Source: Bradyrhizobium japonicum USDA 6
GTDB taxonomy: Bacteria > Pseudomonadota > Alphaproteobacteria > Rhizobiales > Xanthobacteraceae
Assembly: GCF_000284375.1 (NCBI RefSeq)
Contig: NC_017249.1
Coordinates: forward strand, 2,644,001-2,708,000
Length of the DNA stretch: 64,000 nucleotides
Reading direction: 5' to 3'
The position numbers and the translations under genes were made by a program. Shown here in pieces: positions 51,234 through 60,083 of the stretch. Numbering within the stretch: position 1 is the stretch's first letter; each line of letters begins with the position of its first letter. The notes under the pieces were generated by a model. It worked only from the letters and a program-made list of their open reading frames with translations, had not been told where the DNA came from and ran no database searches.

Positions 51234-52262
51234 ATGAAGAAGAATCTGGTCAGGGCCGCAGCAGTGCTCGCTCTCTCGCTGCCGGTCTCGACGCTGCAGG
51301 CGCAGGCCCTGGAGCTGAAGGTCGCCGATAGCTTCCCCGCCGGCCACTATCTCGTTCGCTTGATGCTGAAGCCCTGGATGGACGACGTCACCAGGCGCAC
51401 CAATGGCGCGGTGACCTTCACCTATTATCCGAACCAGCAGATCGGCAAGGCAGCCGACATGCTGCGTCTGACGCAGTCCGGCGTGGTCGACATCGGCTAT
51501 ATCGGGCCGTCCTATGTCTCCGACAAGATGCCGCTGTCGGAAGTCGCGCAATTGCCGGGCGCGTTCGCAACCAGCTGCCAGGGCACACTCGCTTATTGGA
51601 AGACCGCGCGTGAAGGCATTCTCGCCAAGCAGGAATACGCGCCGAACAAGATCAAGCTGCTGCTCGCCGTCGTGCTGCCGCCCTACCAGGTGTGGACCGT
51701 CAAGTCGAAGGTGGAAACCACCAAGGACATGCAGGGCCTGAAGCTGCGCACCACGGGCGGCGCGCAGGACCTGACGCTGCGTGCGCTCAGCGCCGTGCCG
51801 GTGCGCATGGCTGCGCCCGATGCCTATGAGTCGCTGTCGCGCGGCACGATGGACGGCCTGCTGTTCCCGCTCGACAGCGTCGTCTCCTACGGCCTCGACA
51901 AGCTGGTCAAGCACGCCACCGAAGGCGTCAGCTTCGGCAGCTTCATCGTCGCCTATTCCATCAACCAGTCGGTCTGGGACAAGCTGCCCGACGACGTGAA
52001 GAAGGCGATGAACGAGGCTTCGGAGGCGATTACGCCGCAGGCCTGCGCCGGCGTCGAAAAGGAAGGCGAAGTCACCAAGAAGCAAATGCAGGACGAAGGC
52101 ATCAGCTTCGATCCGCTGCCGGAGGCGACGCGCACGGAGATCAAGGACAAGCTCAAGGGCGTCGGCAAGGAGTGGGCGGGCGGGCTCGACAGCCGCGGCA
52201 AGCAGGCGTCTGCCGCGCTGAAGGAGTTCGACGATCTGCTCGCCGCCGGCGGCGCCAAGTAG
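51234..52262 (+). CDS. dctP: TRAP transporter substrate-binding protein (DctP family)
   Basis: A 342-residue periplasmic protein with a Sec signal (LVRAAAVLALSLPVSTLQAQA) and the DctP fold: LKVADSFPAGHYL, FTYYPNQQIGKAADML, GLKLRTTGG (the Arg that usually binds the ligand carboxylate). AAGGAGAA precedes the ATG. With the two membrane subunits downstream it imports an organic acid, probably the substrate of the CoA-thioester pathway encoded on both sides. Confidence 0.9.
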   Translation: MKKNLVRAAAVLALSLPVSTLQAQALELKVADSFPAGHYLVRLMLKPWMDDVTRRTNGAVTFTYYPNQQIGKAADMLRLTQSGVVDIGYIGPSYVSDKMPLSEVAQLPGAFATSCQGTLAYWKTAREGILAKQEYAPNKIKLLLAVVLPPYQVWTVKSKVETTKDMQGLKLRTTGGAQDLTLRALSAVPVRMAAPDAYESLSRGTMDGLLFPLDSVVSYGLDKLVKHATEGVSFGSFIVAYSINQSVWDKLPDDVKKAMNEASEAITPQACAGVEKEGEVTKKQMQDEGISFDPLPEATRTEIKDKLKGVGKEWAGGLDSRGKQASAALKEFDDLLAAGGAK

Positions 52263-52302
52263 AGCGCCAGATAGTCCGACATCCAACAGGGAGGCGCTAG
52301 AG

Positions 52303-52878
52303 GTGATCAAACGGGCAGGAGATGTGCTCGGCGCGCTGGAGCGCGCGCTGACGGTGATCGCGGTGGTGTTCATGTTCGTGATCATGCTGCTGGTGGTGGC
52401 CGACGTGTTCATGCGTTACGCGCTGAACAGCCCTTTCTCCTTCACCTATGACCTGATCGGGCTCTATCTCCTCGCCGGCGTGTTCTTCTTTACGCTGTCG
52501 GATGCGTTGCGCGAGCATGTCCATGTCGGCGTCGACATCCTCCTGTCGCGCTTCTCGCTGACCGGGCGACGGTTGTCCGAGATCGTCACGGCGCTCGCCG
52601 GCCTGTTCGTGTTCATCCTGATCTGCAAGGTCGGCTTCGAGCGCGCGCTGGAGAATTACGAGCAGCACGACGTCCTCTCCGGCGCGATCCCCTGGCCGAC
52701 CTGGATTTCGGCTGCGCTGGTGCCATTCGGTTGCGGCGTGCTGGTGCTGCGGCTGGTGCTGCAACTCGTCGGCAATGTGCTGAGCCTCGTCAGCGGCCGC
52801 GATCTCTATCCGCTGCCGCCGGTGACCGGCGTCGGGCGAAACGGCGCGCGGCTTCGAGTAAACGGCAGGCCTCCATGA
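52303..52878 (+). CDS. dctQ: TRAP transporter small permease (DctQ family)
   Basis: A 191-residue four-helix membrane subunit (LTVIAVVFMFVIMLLVVADVFMRY and three later segments). It starts at GTG after GGGAGG and overlaps the large subunit by ATGA. Confidence 0.88.
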   Translation: MIKRAGDVLGALERALTVIAVVFMFVIMLLVVADVFMRYALNSPFSFTYDLIGLYLLAGVFFFTLSDALREHVHVGVDILLSRFSLTGRRLSEIVTALAGLFVFILICKVGFERALENYEQHDVLSGAIPWPTWISAALVPFGCGVLVLRLVLQLVGNVLSLVSGRDLYPLPPVTGVGRNGARLRVNGRPP

Positions 52879-54164
52879 CCCCTTTCATCGTTCTCGCGCT
52901 GCTGTTCGGCCTGCTCGCACTCGGCACGCCCGTCGGTTTCGCCATGGCCTTCTCCGGCTCGGTCGGCCTCGTGATGGTCGGTGGATGGAGCACGCTGCTC
53001 GGCATCCTGCAAACCGCGCCGCTCTCGACCGTCTCGTCCTACGAGCTGATCACCATTCCGATGTTCCTGCTGATGGCGGATCTGGTGCTGCTGTCGGGTG
53101 TCGCGGACGATCTGTTCAAGACCGCTTCGGCCTGGGTCGGCCGCATTCCCGGCGGCCTCGGCATGGCGACCGCGCTCGCCGGCGCCGGTTTTGGTGCCAT
53201 CTGCGGCACCTCGACCGCCTCGGCCGCGACGCTGTCCTCGACCAGCCTGCCGGCGATGATCCGCCAGGGCTACGAGCCGAAGATGGCCGCCGGCGTGGTC
53301 GCGATCTCAGGTACGCTGTCGATGCTGCTGCCGACCAGCGTCGCGCTCGTCATCTTCGGCCTGCTGGCCGAAGTGAATATCGGCAAGCTGCTGATCAGCG
53401 GCATCATCCCGGCGATCCTGGTGACGTTCACCATCATGGCCACGATCTATTTCCTGGTCTGGCAGGACCCTTCGCGCGCGCCGGCTGCGAAGTCGGTGCC
53501 GTGGCGCGAGAAATTCGCGCTGCTGTGGCAGGTCTCGCCGATGGTGGTGCTGTTCTCGATCGTGACGGGCACGATCTATCTCGGCGTCGCGACGCCGACG
53601 GAAGCCTCCGCTTTCGGTGCGTTCGGCGCCTTCCTGCTCGCGATCGTCAAGGGCAAGATCACGCCGTCATCGCTCTATGCGACGCTGCTGCGCGCCTGCC
53701 ACGGCACCTGCATGATCATCATGATCCTGGTCGGTGCCTCGATCTTCGGCTACTTCTTCACGCTCACCCACGTCACGCAGGACCTCGTCGCCTGGATCGG
53801 CAGCCTGCCGGCCTCGCGCTGGGTGATCATCACATTGATCCTGTGCGGCTACATCGTGCTCGGCTCGTTCATGGATCAGATCGCAATCCTGGTGCTGACC
53901 GTGCCGATCGTGCTGCCGCTGATCAAGACGCTCGGCTTCGATCCGATCTGGTTCGGCGTCATCAAGATCGTCACCGCCGAGGTCGGCATGATCACGCCGC
54001 CGGTCGGGCTCAACTGCTTCATCGTCGCCCGCTATGCCAAGCGGCCGGTGGCGGAAGTGTTCCACGGCACCTTCCCGCATTTCATCGCGCACCTGATCGC
54101 AATCGCGATTCTGGTGGCGTTTCCGTCTATCATCCTCTGGCTGCCCTCGCAGATGGGGCGCTAG
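52875..54164 (+). CDS. dctM: TRAP transporter large permease (DctM family)
   Basis: A 429-residue ion-transporter-superfamily subunit with about 12 helices; GTPVGFAMAFSGSVGL, GGLGMATALAGAGFGAICGTS and TPPVGLNCFIV are typical DctM regions. The start overlaps the DctQ stop. It drives uptake with a sodium or proton gradient. Confidence 0.9.
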   Translation: MTPFIVLALLFGLLALGTPVGFAMAFSGSVGLVMVGGWSTLLGILQTAPLSTVSSYELITIPMFLLMADLVLLSGVADDLFKTASAWVGRIPGGLGMATALAGAGFGAICGTSTASAATLSSTSLPAMIRQGYEPKMAAGVVAISGTLSMLLPTSVALVIFGLLAEVNIGKLLISGIIPAILVTFTIMATIYFLVWQDPSRAPAAKSVPWREKFALLWQVSPMVVLFSIVTGTIYLGVATPTEASAFGAFGAFLLAIVKGKITPSSLYATLLRACHGTCMIIMILVGASIFGYFFTLTHVTQDLVAWIGSLPASRWVIITLILCGYIVLGSFMDQIAILVLTVPIVLPLIKTLGFDPIWFGVIKIVTAEVGMITPPVGLNCFIVARYAKRPVAEVFHGTFPHFIAHLIAIAILVAFPSIILWLPSQMGR

Positions 54165-54173
54165 GCACCACAG

Positions 54174-54216
54174 CATGATCCGGAAAAGTGTCCTGCGGTT
54201 TTCCAAAGATCATGCG
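54174..54216. repeat. Intergenic repeat (ATGATCCGGAAAAGTG type)
   Basis: GCATGATCCGGAAAA (54174-54188) and TTTTCCAAAGATCATGC (ending 54216) are imperfect inverted repeats around GTGTCCTGCGG. This element type is common in intergenic DNA of rhizobia. It lies between dctM and the acyl-CoA dehydrogenase and may form an mRNA hairpin between them. Confidence 0.65.
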
Positions 54217-54275
54217 CAACCAAAGAACTCGAGTGCAATGTCATTGCGCTTGAGAGCCTCCACAAGGAGACCATC

Positions 54276-55442
54276 ATGGATTTCGCGCTTACCGATCAGC
54301 AGGAAGCCATTCGCGACGCTATCGCAAAGATCTGCGAAGGCTTTCCCGACGCCTATTGGCTGAAGAAGGACCATGACGGCGGCTTCCCGCACGACTTCCA
54401 CAAGGCGCTGGCGGACGCCGGCTGGCTCGGCATCTGCGTGCCCGAAGCCTATGGCGGCTCTGGTCTCGGCATCACCGAAGCCGCGATCATGATGCGCACC
54501 ATCGCGGAATCCGGCGCCGGCATGTCCGGGGCCTCCGCGGTGCACATCAACGTGTTCGGCCTCAATCCCGTGGTCGTGTTCGGCACCGAGGAGCAGCGCA
54601 AGCGCATGCTGCCGCCGATGGTCGAGGGCCGCGAGAAGGCGTGCTTCGCCGTCACCGAGCCCAACACGGGCCTCAACACAACCCAGCTTAAGACCCGCGC
54701 CGTCGCCAAGAACGACCGCTACATCGTCAATGGCCAGAAGGTCTGGATCTCGACCGCGCAGGTCGCGCACAAGATTTTGCTGCTGGCGCGCACGACGCCG
54801 CTGGAAGAGGTGCGCTCGCCGACCCATGGCCTCAGTCTCTTCTACACCGATTTCGACCGCAAGAAGATCAAGGTCCACGAGATCGAGAAGATGGGCCGCA
54901 AGATCGTCGATTCCAACGAGCTGTTCTTCGAGGATTTCGAGATCCCGATGGAGGACCGGATCGGCGAAGAGGGCAAGGGCTTCCAGTACATCCTCGAAGG
55001 CATGAACCCGGAGCGAATCCTGATCGCCGCCGAAGCCGTCGGCCTCGGCAAGCTCGCGCTGTCGCGCGCGACCGAATACGCCAAGACGCGCGTGGTGTTC
55101 AACCGGCCGATCGGCAAGAACCAGGGCATCCAGCATCCGCTCGCGGTCAACTGGGTCGAGCTCGAGGCGGCCTGGCTGATGGTGATGCAAGCGGCCTGGC
55201 AATACGACAAGGGTTTGCCCTGCGGCGCTGGCGCGAACGCCGCGAAATATTTTGCGGGCGAAGCCGGCTACCATGCCTGCGAGCAGGCAGTGATGACCCA
55301 TGGCGGCTTCGGCTACGCCAAGGAGTTCCACGTCGAGCGTTATCTGCGCGAGGTCCTGATCCCGCGCATCGCGCCGGTCAGCCCGCAGCTCGCGCTCAGC
55401 TTCATCGCGGAAAAGGTGCTCGGACTGGCGAAGTCTTACTAG
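54276..55442 (+). CDS. Acyl-CoA dehydrogenase family protein
   Basis: A 388-residue flavoprotein of the acyl-CoA dehydrogenase fold: helical N-domain (FALTDQQEAIRDAI), ACFAVTEPNTGLNT near residue 125 (FAD/CoA region), VNGQKVWIS, and THGGFGYAKEFHVERYLRE. Where most family members have the catalytic Glu in YEGT, this one reads RIAPVSP. It may use a base elsewhere, as some subfamilies do, or have another role. By context it oxidises a branched or C5 acyl-CoA feeding the hydratase/lyase steps. Confidence 0.85.
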   Translation: MDFALTDQQEAIRDAIAKICEGFPDAYWLKKDHDGGFPHDFHKALADAGWLGICVPEAYGGSGLGITEAAIMMRTIAESGAGMSGASAVHINVFGLNPVVVFGTEEQRKRMLPPMVEGREKACFAVTEPNTGLNTTQLKTRAVAKNDRYIVNGQKVWISTAQVAHKILLLARTTPLEEVRSPTHGLSLFYTDFDRKKIKVHEIEKMGRKIVDSNELFFEDFEIPMEDRIGEEGKGFQYILEGMNPERILIAAEAVGLGKLALSRATEYAKTRVVFNRPIGKNQGIQHPLAVNWVELEAAWLMVMQAAWQYDKGLPCGAGANAAKYFAGEAGYHACEQAVMTHGGFGYAKEFHVERYLREVLIPRIAPVSPQLALSFIAEKVLGLAKSY

Positions 55443-55473
55443 TCTTCGCGCGGATCGCTTAGCGGGGACGCCA

Positions 55474-56706
55474 ATGAACCTCGACTTCTCCGGCCTGATC
55501 CGGGAGGGCGACCGCGTCGTATGCGGGCAGGCAACGGCTGAGCCGGTCACCCTGACCGAAGCGCTGGTCGCGCAAGCCGCGCATCTGCCGGCGTTCCGCA
55601 TGATGGTCGGTCCGATGTTCTCCGACACGTTTTCCGCCGCGTGCGCGCCCAGCATCTCGTTCCAGAGCTATGGCGTGATCGGCAATGCGAGGCGGCTTGC
55701 GAAAGCAGGGCGGCTCGACGTGGTCCCGAGCAATTACAGCGCCTTCTGCGCCGATTTCGCCTCACGGCGCCACCGTGCGGATGTGGTGCTGGTGCAACTC
55801 GCCGAGTCCGGCGATGGTCGATTGAGTGCGAGCCTCTCCAACGATTATGTCATCGATGCCGCACGGCGCGCGCGCGTCGTCATCGCCGAGATCAATCCCG
55901 ATGCGCCTTGGACGTTTGGCGCGGAATGGCCTGCGGACGCGCCGATCCATCGGCGGGTCGCCGCTCGCCGTCCGCCCGTCGAACTGCCGCCGGCACCGCT
56001 GGATGACATCTCACGAAAAATCGCGTCACATGCGGCGAGCCTGATCGACGACGGCAGCACGCTTCAGTTCGGGGTCGGCCGCATTCCGGATGCGATCCTG
56101 TCCTCGCTGTCGCATGGGCGCAATCTCGGCGTCCATTCCGGCCTGATCAACGACGCGGTCGTCGATCTGATCGAGCGCGGCGCGGTGACGAATGCGCAGA
56201 AGGGGATCGACGCCGGAATCACGGTGACGAACCAGGTGATCGGCACGAAGCGGCTCTATCGCTTCGTGCACGAGAACAAGGCGGTTTCGGTGCGACCGAC
56301 GTTGTACACGCACGGCCAGAACGTGCTGGCGCGGATCAACCGGCTGGTCGCGATCAACTCGGCGCTCCAGGTCGGGCTCGACGGCAGCGTGAACTCCGAA
56401 ACGCTGAACGGCGTCGCGATCGGCGCCATCGGCGGGCAGCTCGATTTCGTGCGCGGTGCCAATGCATCGCCCGGCGGCAGGGCGATCATCGCGCTGCCGG
56501 CGACGGCGTCCGACGGGACCAGCCGCATTGTCGCCAACGTGGAGACCGTGACGACGCCGCGGGCCGATGTCGATGCCATCGTGACCGAATGGGGCGTTGC
56601 GGAGTTGCGCGGCTGCGGGCTTGCCGAGCGTGCACGCCGCATGATCGCGATCGCGGCGCCCGGGCACCGCGATGCGCTGTCGGCGCAGCTTCGCGCCGCG
56701 CTCTAG
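55474..56706 (+). CDS. Acetyl-CoA hydrolase/transferase family CoA transferase (4-hydroxybutyrate/itaconate CoA-transferase-like)
   Basis: A 410-residue class I-type CoA transferase starting FSGLIREGDRVVCGQATAEP. The conserved GVGRIPDAILSSL region and GLDGSVNSETLNG (region of the catalytic Glu) are present. Proteins of this family (for example RipA of Yersinia) activate itaconate, 4-hydroxybutyrate or succinate. It follows the acyl-CoA dehydrogenase by 31 bp. This locus thus encodes two different CoA transferases (see also CaiB at 49806) and one ligase. Confidence 0.82.
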   Translation: MNLDFSGLIREGDRVVCGQATAEPVTLTEALVAQAAHLPAFRMMVGPMFSDTFSAACAPSISFQSYGVIGNARRLAKAGRLDVVPSNYSAFCADFASRRHRADVVLVQLAESGDGRLSASLSNDYVIDAARRARVVIAEINPDAPWTFGAEWPADAPIHRRVAARRPPVELPPAPLDDISRKIASHAASLIDDGSTLQFGVGRIPDAILSSLSHGRNLGVHSGLINDAVVDLIERGAVTNAQKGIDAGITVTNQVIGTKRLYRFVHENKAVSVRPTLYTHGQNVLARINRLVAINSALQVGLDGSVNSETLNGVAIGAIGGQLDFVRGANASPGGRAIIALPATASDGTSRIVANVETVTTPRADVDAIVTEWGVAELRGCGLAERARRMIAIAAPGHRDALSAQLRAAL

Positions 56707-56736
56707 AATCTCGCGATCTATCTGAAACAGGCCGGC

Positions 56737-58308
56737 CTATTCGGCGGCGATCCGTTCCATCGCCATGGCGCGAAGCCGGGCGCGCTGGATTTTCACACCG
56801 TTGGCGCTGTCGGTGACCGGGAAAGCGTCGACGATATAAATTCGTGCCGGCACCTTGTAGCCGGCGAGCCGCTCGCGCAGGCGCGCCACCAGCATCTCCT
56901 GCTGCGGCGGCTCCTCGGCCGGAATCACGAAGGCGACGCAGCGCGCCTGACCCTTGAGATCGACCGCGACAACTTGGGCGTCGGCAACCCCCGTGCAGGC
57001 TTTGAGCTCGTCCTCGATCTCGCCGGGCGCAACCAGGAAGCCGCCGAGCCGCATCGCATCTCCCGCGCGGGTCTCGTAGACGAAAGCGCCGTCGCCGCGC
57101 AGGCGGCCGATATCGCCGGTGCGGAAGAAGCCGTCGGCGGTGATCGCATCGCGCGTCGCATCCGGGTTGTTGAAATAGCCGAGAAAGCGCGAGGGCGCGC
57201 TGATCTCGATCTCGCCGGAGACGCCTTGCGCCGCCAGCTCCCCGGTCTCGGTATCGCGCACGCGCACCTTCGCATCGGGAGACATCGGCCGGCCGCCGCC
57301 GTCGATGCGATCGGCGAAGGCATCATCGGGGCGGGCGATCGAGAACAGCGCCTGCACCTCGCTCGAACCGTAGAGGCCGAACAGCGGCATGCCGCGCGCC
57401 TCAGCCTCCGCGGCGAGCTCGCGCCAGCCGGGTTGGAACGCAGCGAAGCCGCAGACTTCGAGACGCGGGAATGGCCGTGGTGTGTCGGCGAGCGCGAGGA
57501 TGCGGCGGAACATCTCGTCGGAGCCGAAGGCGTGCGTGATCTTGTGTTCGCCAAGGACCTTCAACGCCGATGCCGCCTCGAAAGCATCGAGCACATGGAT
57601 GGTCGCGCCGGCTGCGATGAAGCCGAGCAGGCTGGTCATGCCGAAGGTGCCGCAGAACGGCAGCATGGCCAGCAGCGAATGGCGCCGTGGCGAGAGTTTG
57701 AGCGCCTCGGCGACGGAGGCGGCGTGGGTGGCGAGCGTCCGCTGCGAATGCGCGACGAGCTTCGGCCCTTTGGTTGTGCCCGATGTCGTGTAGAGCAACA
57801 CCGGCTGATCGACATCGTCCTGCGCCGACGGCGCAGGCGGATAGGACGTCTCGAACGCATCGAAGCGCACACAGGGCCAATGTGCGGCAATCGCATCCCC
57901 GCCGACCACCGCGAGCCTTTGCAGCGCAGGCACTTCGTCCCTGCTGATCTCGGCGAGGATGGCGGCAAAATCGATCGAACGGAACGCAGCCTCGACCACC
58001 ATGAGCTTGGCGCCGGACACCTTGAGCAGATGGCCGACTTCCGCACTGCGGTAGCGGGTATTAACCGCGGCGACGATCGCACCACGGCGGGCGGCGGCGA
58101 ACAGCAGTGCGATCCATTCGACCCGGTTGACCAGCCACGCCGCGACCACGTCGCCCTGGCCGATGCCTTGCGCCGTAAGCCATGCGGCGGTCTGCTCGAC
58201 CTTCCCGGAGAATTCCGCGCGCGAGACCGGCCTGCCGTCAAACACGAAGGCGGGCTCGGCGCCTTCAGTGCCGATCAGCGATTGAAGCGAGAATTGGCTG
58301 ACGCTCAT
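56737..58308 (-). CDS. Acyl-CoA synthetase / AMP-dependent ligase
   Basis: A 523-residue ANL-superfamily ligase. Core motifs: P-loop YTTSGTTKGPKLV, GLYGSSE, the hinge region FFRTGDIGRLRGDGAFVYETRAGDAMRLGG, and the C-terminal catalytic Lys in DSANGVKIQRARLR. It makes an acyl-CoA from a carboxylic acid, ATP and CoA. It is convergent with the CoA-transferase gene; upp precedes it on the minus strand by 33 bp, but a shared role is unlikely. Confidence 0.88.
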   Translation of the reverse strand: MSVSQFSLQSLIGTEGAEPAFVFDGRPVSRAEFSGKVEQTAAWLTAQGIGQGDVVAAWLVNRVEWIALLFAAARRGAIVAAVNTRYRSAEVGHLLKVSGAKLMVVEAAFRSIDFAAILAEISRDEVPALQRLAVVGGDAIAAHWPCVRFDAFETSYPPAPSAQDDVDQPVLLYTTSGTTKGPKLVAHSQRTLATHAASVAEALKLSPRRHSLLAMLPFCGTFGMTSLLGFIAAGATIHVLDAFEAASALKVLGEHKITHAFGSDEMFRRILALADTPRPFPRLEVCGFAAFQPGWRELAAEAEARGMPLFGLYGSSEVQALFSIARPDDAFADRIDGGGRPMSPDAKVRVRDTETGELAAQGVSGEIEISAPSRFLGYFNNPDATRDAITADGFFRTGDIGRLRGDGAFVYETRAGDAMRLGGFLVAPGEIEDELKACTGVADAQVVAVDLKGQARCVAFVIPAEEPPQQEMLVARLRERLAGYKVPARIYIVDAFPVTDSANGVKIQRARLRAMAMERIAAE

Positions 58309-58341
58309 GGCAACCGGACTAACCCGATCGCGCAGACCTGT

Positions 58342-58977
58342 CTACTTGGTGCCGAACATCCGGTCGCCGGCATCGCCCAGGCCCGGCACGATGTAGCCGT
58401 GGTCGTTGAGCCGCTCGTCGATCGCGGCGGTCCAGACCGGCACGTCGGGATGCTCGCTCTGGAACTGCGCGATGCCTTCGGGCGCGGCCAGAAGGCAGAC
58501 GAAGCGGATGTCGCGGGCCCCGCGCGCCTTGAGCAGGGAGGCACCGGCGCAGGCCGAGTTGCCGGTCGCCAGCATCGGGTCCATCAGGATCACTGTGCGG
58601 TCGGACAGGTCCTGCGGCGCCTTGAAGTAATATTCCACCGCCTGCAATGTCTCGGGGTCGCGGTAGAGGCCGATATGGGCGATGCGCGCCGAGGGCATCA
58701 GCGCCAGCATGCCGTCGAGGAAGCCGACGCCGGCGCGCAGGATCGGCGCGAGCGTGAGCTTCTTGCCGGCGATCTTCGGCGCCCGCATCGGCGAGATCGG
58801 CGTCTCGATCTCCACCAGCTCCAAAGGCAGATCGCGCGTCACCTCGTAGCCGAGCAGCATCCCGATCTCGTTCAGGATCTCGCGAAAACTCTTGGTCGAG
58901 CGGTCCTTCTCCCGCATCAGGGAGAGCTTGTGCTGGACCAGGGGGTGGGCGACGACGTTGACGCTGCTTGTGCTCAT
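58342..58977 (-). CDS. upp: Uracil phosphoribosyltransferase
   Basis: A 211-residue enzyme that makes UMP from uracil and PRPP (pyrimidine salvage). [15 protein letters not shown] at the start, the PRPP-binding motif [14 protein letters not shown] near residue 130, and the uracil-binding C-terminal [16 protein letters not shown] are all intact. Length is normal. The 158 bp between it and the next small gene show no clear signal. Confidence 0.95.
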   Translation of the reverse strand: MSTSSVNVVAHPLVQHKLSLMREKDRSTKSFREILNEIGMLLGYEVTRDLPLELVEIETPISPMRAPKIAGKKLTLAPILRAGVGFLDGMLALMPSARIAHIGLYRDPETLQAVEYYFKAPQDLSDRTVILMDPMLATGNSACAGASLLKARGARDIRFVCLLAAPEGIAQFQSEHPDVPVWTAAIDERLNDHGYIVPGLGDAGDRMFGTK

Positions 58978-59135
58978 GAAACCGCTCTACACGGTTCCGT
59001 GAAATTGCGCCAGATCGGCCAGATCTTTTCGCGGGGATACGCGGCCTCAGGCGGGCATCGCGACGGCGCCGCACACCCGGCTGCTCGCCTCGTAGGCAGC
59101 CATGGTCAATTCACGCTCCATCGATCTGCCGGGTT

Positions 59136-59264
59136 CTAAACTCCCAGCCCGCGTGCCACGAGCGTGATCACGATTGTCAGGATCGCGCCCCAGACCAGGC
59201 TCAGCGTCATGGTCAGGATCGTCGTCGTGACCGCCTGCTCCAGATTTCCCTTGAGGAGCTGCAT
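59136..59264 (-). CDS. Small single-pass membrane protein (42 aa)
   Basis: A 42-residue peptide: a polar N-terminus (QLLKGNLEQAVT) and one hydrophobic helix (ILTMTLSLVWGAILTIVITLVA). The ATG at 59264 lies 1 bp after the stop of the preceding 30-aa ORF, so translation is probably coupled. It is last of the four-gene unit running from 59962. I do not recognise a family. Confidence 0.6.
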   Translation of the reverse strand: MQLLKGNLEQAVTTTILTMTLSLVWGAILTIVITLVARGLGV

Positions 59265-59265
59265 G

Positions 59266-59358
59266 CTACTTGTCCGTGGCGGGCGCGACGCCGATGCGCA
59301 GGCCGAGGAGCAATGCACCCATCACCGCAAGCAGGATGGCGATCTTGAGCTCGATCAT
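59266..59358 (-). CDS. Small single-pass membrane protein (30 aa)
   Basis: A 30-residue peptide that is almost entirely one hydrophobic helix (LKIAILLAVMGALLLGLRIGVA). Its ATG overlaps the stop of the 132-aa gene in an ATGA junction, and its stop is 1 bp before the next start. The tight packing supports real translation. An ATG four codons upstream (59370) is possible. Function unknown. Confidence 0.6.
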   Translation of the reverse strand: MIELKIAILLAVMGALLLGLRIGVAPATDK

Positions 59359-59753
59359 GTCCGCAGCCATGTCGCCGCGCGGACCAGGAGCCGCCTCGCG
59401 CCCTCCGCCAGCGCAATCAGCGGATTGCCGCGGTTCTCGATATCGAGCTCGAAGGTCTCGACGGGAAACACCAGCGCGCATCTTGCGAGGCCACTCTGCC
59501 GGTTGGCGAAATCGACCGCGGAACTCCTGAACAGGAACAGACCGCCGATGCGCCCATGCGCCTCGCGCGCGACCCAGAGGCCGGCGCCGTTGCGCCCGAT
59601 GAAGAAGGCGGGGATGGCGGTGCTTATGACATCCGGGTCGATCGGTCCAAGCCCCGCCGCGGACGCGGCCATGGTCGGTCGCTCGGGCTGGCGACGCGTG
59701 GCTTGAAGGGCAATCGCGGCCATGGCGGCTTCCTCACACATCTGCAAGGTCAT
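59355..59753 (-). CDS. Conserved hypothetical protein with 'FIGRN' core (132 aa)
   Basis: A 132-residue soluble protein; GGGAG precedes the ATG. Residues about 50-83 read FFIGRNGAGLWVAREAHGRI then GGLFLFRSSAVDFA. The same spacing of FIGRN, WVA, GGLF, R and A is found without gaps in the 84-aa protein at 61432, so the two share a domain. It is in the four-gene unit under promoter element A (60031-60083). I cannot name a function; the fold is probably a small beta-rich domain. Confidence 0.7.
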   Translation of the reverse strand: MTLQMCEEAAMAAIALQATRRQPERPTMAASAAGLGPIDPDVISTAIPAFFIGRNGAGLWVAREAHGRIGGLFLFRSSAVDFANRQSGLARCALVFPVETFELDIENRGNPLIALAEGARRLLVRAATWLRT

Positions 59754-59770
59754 GATGGTCTCCCATGCCG

Positions 59771-59962
59771 TCAGGCGTGGAGATGCCAGACATAGATCGC
59801 GGTCTTCAGCGCGATCAGCGCCGTCAGCACGCTGCCCATCGAGAGCAGGGTCAGCGCGCTGAGCGCGAGGCGCTTGAGCTGGGCCTTGCGCTCCGGCGAG
59901 ATCCGTGCGGGGCGTTCGGCCCAGCCAAGAGGGCGCTCAACGCCTTGTGTCAGCATCGACAT
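59771..59962 (-). CDS. Small membrane protein (63 aa)
   Basis: A 63-residue protein with a basic N-terminal half (ERPARISPERKAQLKRLA) and one C-terminal membrane helix (LLSMGSVLTALIALKTAIYVW). GAAGGAA lies upstream of the ATG at 59962. It is first in a unit of four small genes and is preceded by promoter element A. Probably a regulator or accessory of a membrane complex; unidentified. Confidence 0.65.
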   Translation of the reverse strand: MSMLTQGVERPLGWAERPARISPERKAQLKRLALSALTLLSMGSVLTALIALKTAIYVWHLHA

Positions 59963-60030
59963 GTCTGCATTCCTTCGTCGGCATGGCGGTGGCCGAGGCC
60001 GCCGCAATCTGTCTCGAATGATGGCCATGA

Positions 60031-60083
60031 GCGCGTATGATTGCGAGATGAGCGCCGGGCTCGCGGCATAGGAATCTCATAAG
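60031..60083 (-). promoter_or_regulatory. Shared promoter module, copy A
   Basis: Read on the minus strand: CTTATG-AGATT-CCTATG (60083-60067), 16 nt, then CATCTCGCAATCATACGCGC (60050-60031). The gene it serves starts 68 nt further on (59962). The same arrangement and the same 16-nt spacing occur in copies B, C and D. The direct repeats are 11 bp apart, as expected for an OmpR/PhoB-type dimer. Confidence 0.7.

Noticed and set aside
56974..59139. A 721-codon open frame opposite the acyl-CoA ligase and upp
   Set aside because: Antisense shadow of two clear genes, with low-complexity composition.
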